Assembly (NCBI GenBank): GCA_030598905.1
Contig: JAUVPA010000104.1
Coordinates: 1-6,230, forward strand
Reading direction: 5' to 3'
DNA length: 6,230 nt
From: Acidimicrobiia bacterium
GTDB taxonomy: Bacteria; Actinomycetota; Acidimicrobiia; Spongiisociales; UBA5794
The notes beneath the pieces were generated by a model, which did no database searches, had not been told where the DNA came from, and worked only from the letters and a program-made list of their open reading frames with translations. The position numbers and the translations under genes are program-made. Shown piece by piece: positions 1 to 4,221 of this stretch. Every line of letters begins with the position of its first letter. Positions within the stretch are counted from its first letter, which is position 1.

Positions 1-774
1 ATCGTCGAGGTGATGTTCATCGACTTCGCGACGCTGGCCATGGACCAGCTCGCCAATCACGGAGCCAAGCTCCATTACATGACCGGAGGCCTCGTCCGGG
101 TCCCTCTGACAATCAGGGCGCTGCAAGGTGCAGGCGGCGGTTTCGGAGCGCATCACTCCCAGAGCCTCGAAGCCTGGTTCGCGCACATCCCAGGTCTCCG
201 AGTCGTGGCTCCGTCCAACCCTTCCGACGCGGCCGGTTTGCTCACGGCAGCCATCCGCGATGACAACCCGGTGCTCTTCTTGGAGCATCGAGGCCTCTAC
301 TGGAACAAGGGGGAGGTCGCTCAGCCGATCGAACCCGTCGAGATCGGGAAGGCTGTTGTTGTCCGGGAAGGCAGCGATGTCACGATCGTCAGCTTCGCCA
401 AGATGGTGAAGACGGCGCTGGCGGCAGCGGACGAGCTGGAAGCGGACGGCGTCTCCGCCGAGGTCATCGACCTCCGGTCGTTGTCGCCCCTCGACTCGGA
501 CACCGTGGTGGCATCGGTCACGACGACCCACCGGCTCGTTGTTGCTCAGGAGGCCGTCACGAGCGGCGGCATCGGCGCAGAGGTAGCTGCCCGAGTCCAG
601 GACGAGATCTTCGATGTGCTCGAGGCCCCGATTGCCCGCGTTGGTGCTCCGTTCTCTCCCGTGCCGGCGAGTCTCGAGCGGGAGAAACACTTCGTGCCTG
701 GGGCGGACCTCATCGTGACCGCAGCGCGGCGCTCGCTTGACCATGCCCCCCGTTCCGAACCAACCTCGGTATGA
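1..774 (+). CDS. 2-oxoacid dehydrogenase E1 beta subunit, canonical copy (5' partial)
   Basis: This is the C-terminal 257 residues of a ThDP-dependent 2-oxoacid dehydrogenase E1 beta subunit (transketolase-like pyrimidine-binding plus C-terminal domain). The frame is open to base 1 and the first residues (IVEVMFIDFATLAMDQL) fall in the middle of the fold, so about 70 N-terminal residues, including the catalytic-glutamate region, lie outside the window. The GTG at 10 and ATG at 13 are internal codons, not starts. Visible family signatures are YMTGG, HHSQSLEAWFAHIPGL with the conserved active-site His (codon 184-186), VVAPSNPSDAAGLL, DDNPVLFLEH, and the C-terminal-domain segments GSDVTIVSFAKMV, AEVIDLRSLSPLD and RLVVAQEA. 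The E1 alpha that follows starts 18 bases downstream. Its own alpha partner is probably upstream of the window, because alpha usually precedes beta. It is clearly diverged from the second E1 beta in this window, so it is not a recent duplicate. The substrate is unknown. Confidence 0.93.
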   Translation: MVEVMFIDFATLAMDQLANHGAKLHYMTGGLVRVPLTIRALQGAGGGFGAHHSQSLEAWFAHIPGLRVVAPSNPSDAAGLLTAAIRDDNPVLFLEHRGLYWNKGEVAQPIEPVEIGKAVVVREGSDVTIVSFAKMVKTALAAADELEADGVSAEVIDLRSLSPLDSDTVVASVTTTHRLVVAQEAVTSGGIGAEVAARVQDEIFDVLEAPIARVGAPFSPVPASLEREKHFVPGADLIVTAARRSLDHAPRSEPTSV

Positions 775-780
775 GGACGA

Positions 781-786
781 AAGGAG
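781..786 (+). promoter_or_regulatory. Ribosome binding site of the E1 alpha gene
   Basis: AAGGAG lies six bases before the ATG at 793, inside the 18-base gap after the first E1 beta stop. It is a near-consensus Shine-Dalgarno sequence and supports 793 as the start of E1 alpha. Confidence 0.75.
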
Positions 787-792
787 ACAACC

Positions 793-1812
793 ATGCTGCC
801 TGACCTCCCCGGAGACCAGCTGGTGGAACAGCTGCGCTTGATGCTGGTGATCCGTCGTTTCGAGGAGGCGCTCATCAAGCTCGCGGCCGATCGCGACATC
901 GGTCATTTCCACGTCTACATCGGACAAGAGGCCACCGGCGTGCCGGCGCTGAGTCTCCTCAGGGACGGTGACTTCACCTTCACGACCCACCGCAACCACG
1001 GACATATCCTCGCCCGAGGTGCGGATCCGGCAAGGATGCTCGCCGAGATCCTCGGCAAAGAGACCGGCTACAACCGCGGCAAGGGCGGGACGCTGCATAT
1101 CGCCAGCCTCGAGCACGGCTTTCCCACGACTTCTGCTGCTACCGGCGGCTGCATCCCTCTGGCGACGGGTGCCGCCTTCGCCTTCGATCGTCGTGGCGTC
1201 GACAACGTCTCGGTCTGCCTCTTGGGCGACGGGGCCCTCGAAGAGGGGTCTTGGCACGAATCCGTCAACATCGCCGCCCTCGAGTCGCTGCCGATCATCT
1301 ACCTCTGCGAGAACAACAGCCTCGAAGCGCTCGGGCAGAAGGCGGGTGAATATCCGTCCTCGACGATGGCAGCCGCCCCGCTGACCGACCTGGCGAGCAT
1401 CTACAAGATGCCGGCGATCGCCATCGACGGCACAGATTCTGCCGAGGTGTACACCACCATGAAGACGGCGGTCGAGCGGGCGCGAGCCGGCGAAGGCCCG
1501 ACCTTCATCGAAGCCCGCACGGTGCGCTGGCCGGGGAATCGGCCGCTATGGCCCCAGCTTCTCACCGGCGAAACCGACGTCGCGATGATGTGGGACGACG
1601 ACGCGATCCCCGCGGAACACGCGGCTTGGCATCGCACCAACGATGGCTTGTTGACCTTCGGTCGGTTGCTGCTCGCCGACGGGCACACCATCGCAAGCCA
1701 GATCGGTGAGATCGACGCGGCCGTCACCAAACTGGCCGAAGACGCGGTGCAGTTCGCTCTCGACAGTCCCTACCCGGCGCCTGAGGAGGCGCTGGCGGAC
1801 GTCTTTGCCTGA
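793..1812 (+). CDS. 2-oxoacid dehydrogenase E1 alpha subunit
   Basis: A complete 339-residue E1 alpha subunit, close to the usual family length. With a beta subunit it forms the ThDP-dependent E1 that decarboxylates a 2-oxoacid and passes the acyl group to lipoate. Family landmarks in order are LMLVIRRFEEAL (16-27), HVYIGQEATGVPAL (40-53), the active-site motif THRNHGH (65-71), GKGGTLHIA (96-104), and the ThDP/Mg motif GDGALEEG...CENN (145-175, with 26 residues between GDG and NN). It has two oddities. The segment after NN reads SLEALGQ instead of the usual Tyr-containing stretch. The loop that normally reads RxxGH(S) reads RWPGNRPLWPQ (245-255), replacing the conserved His by Asn249 (codon 1537-1539). 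The start is supported by the AAGGAG site. The second E1 beta follows after 9 bases and is its likely partner. The fold and general role are secure; the substrate is not known. Confidence 0.93.
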   Translation: MLPDLPGDQLVEQLRLMLVIRRFEEALIKLAADRDIGHFHVYIGQEATGVPALSLLRDGDFTFTTHRNHGHILARGADPARMLAEILGKETGYNRGKGGTLHIASLEHGFPTTSAATGGCIPLATGAAFAFDRRGVDNVSVCLLGDGALEEGSWHESVNIAALESLPIIYLCENNSLEALGQKAGEYPSSTMAAAPLTDLASIYKMPAIAIDGTDSAEVYTTMKTAVERARAGEGPTFIEARTVRWPGNRPLWPQLLTGETDVAMMWDDDAIPAEHAAWHRTNDGLLTFGRLLLADGHTIASQIGEIDAAVTKLAEDAVQFALDSPYPAPEEALADVFA

Positions 1813-1816
1813 GGGG
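1811..1816 (+). promoter_or_regulatory. Ribosome binding site of the second E1 beta gene
   Basis: GAGGGG overlaps the end of the E1 alpha stop codon and lies five bases before the ATG at 1822. This arrangement suggests translational coupling between alpha and beta, as expected for subunits made in equal amounts. Confidence 0.6.
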
Positions 1817-1821
1817 GCGCG

Positions 1822-2796
1822 ATGACCGACATCCTCTATGCGAAGGCGCTCGTCCAGGTGCTCCGAGAGAGCGTCGAACACGACGACCGTGTCCATCTCA
1901 TGGGCCAGTATTTCCTCGGCCTGACCCACCATCGTGAAATGATGGCGGAGATCCGCGACAACTACCCCGAACGCGTGTATTACCCGCCGATTGCCGAGGT
2001 CGGATACGTGGGTGCCGCCATCGGTGCTGCGATGGCCGGCCTACGTCCGATCGTCGACATTGCCACGGCAAGTTTCATCTTCCAGGCGTTTCCTCAAGTG
2101 GTGAACGAAGCGGCCAACATCTATTACATGTCGGGCGGGAAGACGAAGGTGCCGATGGTCTTCCACTTCAACCAGGGCATCCGCGGAGGCGGGGCAGCTC
2201 AGCACTCGCACAGCCCCCAGGCCATGCTCTGGAACACCCCGGGCCTCGAGATCATTGCCCCCTCTACACCCGCCGACGTGCTTGGCCTAGTCCGGACGGC
2301 CGTGGCCAGTGACAACCCGACGGCCTGGGTCGACCACATCAAGCTCTTCGACGTCACCGGGCCGGCGCCCGAGGACGCGAACTACTCGATCCCATTCGGC
2401 GTGGCCGACGTGAAGCGGAAGGGCTCCGATGTGACGCTTGTGGCCACATCGTGGATGGTGCAGAAGACATTGGCGGCGGCCGAACGCCTGGCGGAGCAGG
2501 GAATTGATGCCGAGGTCGTAGATCCGAGAACACTGGTGCCGCTCGACGAGACAGCGATCCTCGAGTCGGTTTCGAAGACGAGGCGTCTTGTGGTGGCCGA
2601 CGAGTGTCACCGGCGCTGCGGCGTTGCAGCCGAAATTGTTGCGATCGTCGCCGAAGAGGCCTTCGGGGATCTGGCTGCGCCCATCCGGCGCGTGACGGCA
2701 GACGATGTCCCGGTTCCCTTCAGTCCTCCTCTGGAGGAGTACATCGAGCCGACGGAAGACAAGATCGTGGCCGCCGCATTGAGCGTCACGAGCTGA
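1822..2796 (+). CDS. 2-oxoacid dehydrogenase E1 beta subunit, divergent copy
   Basis: A complete 324-residue E1 beta subunit of normal family length. It has the pyrimidine-binding half (PIAEVGYVGAAIGAAMAGLRP, Glu59 being the residue expected to activate the ThDP aminopyrimidine; codon 1996-1998) and the C-terminal half (GSDVTLVATSWMVQKTL, AEVVDPRTLVPLD, RLVVADECHRRCGVAAEI, VPVPFSPPLEE). Several usually conserved positions are changed. The GED motif is GQY (28-30), the DQ after the membrane-like FxxxA segment is PQ (91-92), and the His of the HxPGL motif is Asn138 (QHSHSPQAMLWNTPGL; codon 2233-2235). The usual LEH(E)LLY segment reads WVDHIKLF. The VNEAA and HSxSPxA wording recalls branched-chain dehydrogenase beta subunits, but that is too weak to assign a substrate. 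It sits 9 bases after E1 alpha and 12 before the lipoyl protein. Confidence 0.92.
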   Translation: MTDILYAKALVQVLRESVEHDDRVHLMGQYFLGLTHHREMMAEIRDNYPERVYYPPIAEVGYVGAAIGAAMAGLRPIVDIATASFIFQAFPQVVNEAANIYYMSGGKTKVPMVFHFNQGIRGGGAAQHSHSPQAMLWNTPGLEIIAPSTPADVLGLVRTAVASDNPTAWVDHIKLFDVTGPAPEDANYSIPFGVADVKRKGSDVTLVATSWMVQKTLAAAERLAEQGIDAEVVDPRTLVPLDETAILESVSKTRRLVVADECHRRCGVAAEIVAIVAEEAFGDLAAPIRRVTADDVPVPFSPPLEEYIEPTEDKIVAAALSVTS

Positions 2797-2801
2797 GGAG
2801 G
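2796..2801 (+). promoter_or_regulatory. Ribosome binding site that fixes the GTG start of the lipoyl protein
   Basis: A perfect AGGAGG starts at the last base of the preceding stop codon and lies seven bases before the GTG at 2809. It is the strongest Shine-Dalgarno sequence in the window. It decides the start, because no in-frame ATG lies nearby and the lipoyl fold begins directly at residue 2. It may also give high expression of the carrier protein relative to its neighbours. Confidence 0.8.
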
Positions 2802-2808
2802 ATTTGTA

Positions 2809-3054
2809 GTGCGTATCGCGATCGAGATGCAGCAGCTCGGCGTCGAGATGGAAACGGCCACGGTCTTGGAGTGGATGAAGGCCGTCGGTGACGAGATCGC
2901 CAAGGGCGACCTGATCGTCGAGGTCGAGACCGAGAAGGCCAACGTGGAGATGGAGGCTCTCGATGGGGGCACTCTCGTTGAGATCGTCCAGGAAGCCGGG
3001 ATTGAGGTGGCCGTCGGCGACATCATCGGCTATCTCGAAGCCCCAGACGCCTGA
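2809..3054 (+). CDS. Free-standing lipoyl-domain carrier protein (split E2, N-terminal part)
   Basis: An 81-residue protein consisting of a single lipoyl domain. The fold markers are the TVLEWMKAVGDEIAKGDLI segment (residues 18-36), the hairpin VETEKANVEMEA (39-50) with the lipoylation lysine Lys43 (codon 2935-2937), and GGTLVEI...AVGDIIGYLE near the end. The ETEKA context marks lipoyl rather than biotinyl attachment, which would be xMKM. In ordinary E2 proteins this domain is followed by a linker, a peripheral-subunit-binding domain and the acyltransferase core. Here the gene stops right after the domain, at a TGA one base before the acyltransferase ATG. It would act as a mobile swinging carrier between E1, E2 and an E3 not encoded here, in the manner of GcvH. 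That role is inferred; the domain identity is clear. It needs a lipoate ligase or LipA/LipB for modification. Confidence 0.9.
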   Translation: MRIAIEMQQLGVEMETATVLEWMKAVGDEIAKGDLIVEVETEKANVEMEALDGGTLVEIVQEAGIEVAVGDIIGYLEAPDA

Positions 3055-3055
3055 T

Positions 3056-3760
3056 ATGGGCAAGGACGGCCGGACTCTCGTTCCCCAGACCAAGATGCGG
3101 GCGGCCATCGGCCGAGCCATGTCGAAGAGCAAAAGCTCCGCGCCGCATTTCTACGTCGTGACCGACATCACGATGAATCCGCTTCTCGATGCGCTTGCAG
3201 CCCACAACAACGGACGCGAGCGCGGGGATCGCGTATCTGTGACAGCGGCCCTCGTCAAGGCAACGGCATTGGCCCTCGTTGAAGAGCCCGGGTTCAATGC
3301 CCATTGGACCGACGAGGGCCACGAGTTGATCGCTGATGTCAACGTTGGTGTTGCCATCGCCCTCGATGGTGGGTTGATTGCTCCGGCGTTGCTGGACTGC
3401 GGAGATCGCGGTGTCGACGATGTGGCGGCCGGCCTGCGTGATCTCGTGTCGCGTTCGCGCGAGGGGAAGCTCCGCGGCCAGGAGATGATGAGCGCTACGT
3501 TCACCGTCAGCAACCTCGGGATGTACGACGTGACCGCCTTCACTGCCATCGTGACGCCGCCACAGGTGGCGATTCTCGCTACCGGGCGCATCGTTGAGAT
3601 GCCTCGGTTCGAGAACGGTGAAGTGGTCTCCCGATCGTTGATGACCGCGACCCTGAGCGCCGATCACCGCGCCGTCGACGGGGCCGACGCTGCTCGCTTC
3701 CTCGGAACGCTCAAGCGGTTCGTCGAGGAAGCAGACCCGATCTTTGCGGCTGCGGAATGA
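3056..3760 (+). CDS. Dihydrolipoamide acyltransferase, catalytic domain only (split E2)
   Basis: A 234-residue protein that is entirely the CAT-like acyltransferase core of 2-oxoacid dehydrogenase E2. The core begins almost at once (LVPQTKMRAAIGRAMSKSK, residues 8-26, then APHFYV) and runs through NVGVAIALDGGLIAP (96-110) and TFTVSNLGMYDV...TPPQVAILATG (148-177) to the catalytic DHRAVDG (203-209), with His204 (codon 3665-3667) and Asp208. It transfers the acyl group from dihydrolipoamide to CoA. No lipoyl domain, linker or peripheral-subunit-binding domain is present, whereas a usual E2 has all three and is around 400 residues or more. The ATG follows the lipoyl stop after one base (TGATATG) with no clear ribosome binding site, which suggests re-initiation by the same ribosomes. 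An upstream in-frame ATG at 2963 would add 31 unrelated residues and is not used here. The stop overlaps the next start. Confidence 0.92.
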   Translation: MGKDGRTLVPQTKMRAAIGRAMSKSKSSAPHFYVVTDITMNPLLDALAAHNNGRERGDRVSVTAALVKATALALVEEPGFNAHWTDEGHELIADVNVGVAIALDGGLIAPALLDCGDRGVDDVAAGLRDLVSRSREGKLRGQEMMSATFTVSNLGMYDVTAFTAIVTPPQVAILATGRIVEMPRFENGEVVSRSLMTATLSADHRAVDGADAARFLGTLKRFVEEADPIFAAAE

Positions 3761-4221
3761 TGTCGCTGCTCAACGTTGTCCGGTTCTTCCACATTCTCTT
3801 CGCTATCACCTGGCTCGGTGGGGCTATCTACTTTCAGAGCCTGATGATCTCGTCGTTTCGCAGCGGTGATCCGACGATGCCGATGCGGATGTACGTGCAG
3901 GGTCACGGCGCCAACAAGCGTTTGTTGGCAGCGGCCGGGTTCGGTACCTATCTCTTTGGTGTGTGGCTGATCTTCGAAACTTTCTGGTCGCTGTCCGATC
4001 TGTGGCTGACGCTCTCCCTCATCCTGGGGGCAATAGCCATCGGGATGAGCACGTTCTATTTCGGGCCGAACGGCGAGAAGATCGTCGCTCTCGTCGAGGA
4101 GAACGGTGTCGACGATCCCGACGCAGCGGCCCTGCTCGCTCAGGCGAAGAACGCGGCCCGATTTCAGGTCTTCACGCTCTTCTTGATGTTCGTGCTGATG
4201 ATCTTCAAGCCGGGGGCTTGA
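3757..4221 (+). CDS. Four-helix integral membrane protein (DUF2269/CopD/HemJ-like), function unknown
   Basis: A 154-residue protein with four predicted membrane helices, at about residues 5-31, 56-77, 81-103 and 135-150, and a charged loop (104-134) between the third and fourth. The first helix carries His12, Trp19 and Gly21-Gly22 in the pattern HxxxxxxWxGG, and the protein ends in KPGA. This layout resembles small membrane proteins of the DUF2269, CopD and HemJ type, in which such a His can bind haem or metal. The lysine expected in helix 3 of true HemJ is not seen (WLTLSL), so a protoporphyrinogen oxidase role is not supported. The start ATG overlaps the E2 stop (ATGA), tying its translation to the dehydrogenase genes; a second ATG at 3760 would also serve. 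Whether it has a role in the same pathway is open. Membrane location is well supported and the family only moderately. Confidence 0.8.
   Translation: MMSLLNVVRFFHILFAITWLGGAIYFQSLMISSFRSGDPTMPMRMYVQGHGANKRLLAAAGFGTYLFGVWLIFETFWSLSDLWLTLSLILGAIAIGMSTFYFGPNGEKIVALVEENGVDDPDAAALLAQAKNAARFQVFTLFLMFVLMIFKPGA
4205..4221. repeat. Perfect inverted repeat joining two convergent stop codons, possible weak two-way terminator
   Basis: TCAAGCC (4205-4211), a GGG loop (4212-4214) and GGCTTGA (4215-4221) form a perfect 7-base stem. The outer three bases of each arm are the TGA stops of the membrane protein (plus strand) and the molybdenum hydroxylase (minus strand), and the repeat is exactly the 17-base overlap of the two genes. 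It can fold in the mRNA of either strand. No run of T follows on either side, so it is not a standard intrinsic terminator. It may slow polymerase or protect 3' ends, or simply reflect the two similar coding tails (KPGA and KPPA). Confidence 0.6.

Noticed and set aside
2809..3054. Biotin carrier protein
   Set aside because: The attachment site reads ETEKAN, typical of lipoyl domains, not the MKM of biotin carriers, and the next gene is an E2 acyltransferase core.
2963..3055. Upstream in-frame ATG that would lengthen the E2 core protein by 31 residues
   Set aside because: The extra residues are an out-of-frame reading of the lipoyl domain, Ser/Pro/Arg-rich with no E2 similarity. The ATG at 3056 sits directly before the conserved core and is well placed for re-initiation.
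3030..3070. Frameshift in a once-fused E2 gene as the cause of the split
   Set aside because: The lipoyl domain ends naturally before its stop and the core starts naturally after its ATG. Joining the frames would still leave no linker and no subunit-binding domain. A sequencing indel cannot be fully excluded without reads.
2287..3132. Long minus-strand open frame of 281 codons across the second E1 beta, the lipoyl gene and the start of the E2 gene
   Set aside because: It runs antisense to three genes with clear family motifs, its translation has no recognisable domain, and long antisense frames are common in high-GC coding sequence.
3023..3667. Minus-strand open frames under the E2 core (also 3151-3591)
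   Set aside because: They are antisense to the acyltransferase core, rich in Arg, His and Gly, without recognisable domains, and have no gene context on that strand.
3757..4221. Assignment of the membrane protein as HemJ protoporphyrinogen oxidase
   Set aside because: The first-helix His/Trp/Gly pattern and the terminal KP are similar, but the helix-3 lysine expected in HemJ is not seen and the gene context is not haem synthesis.
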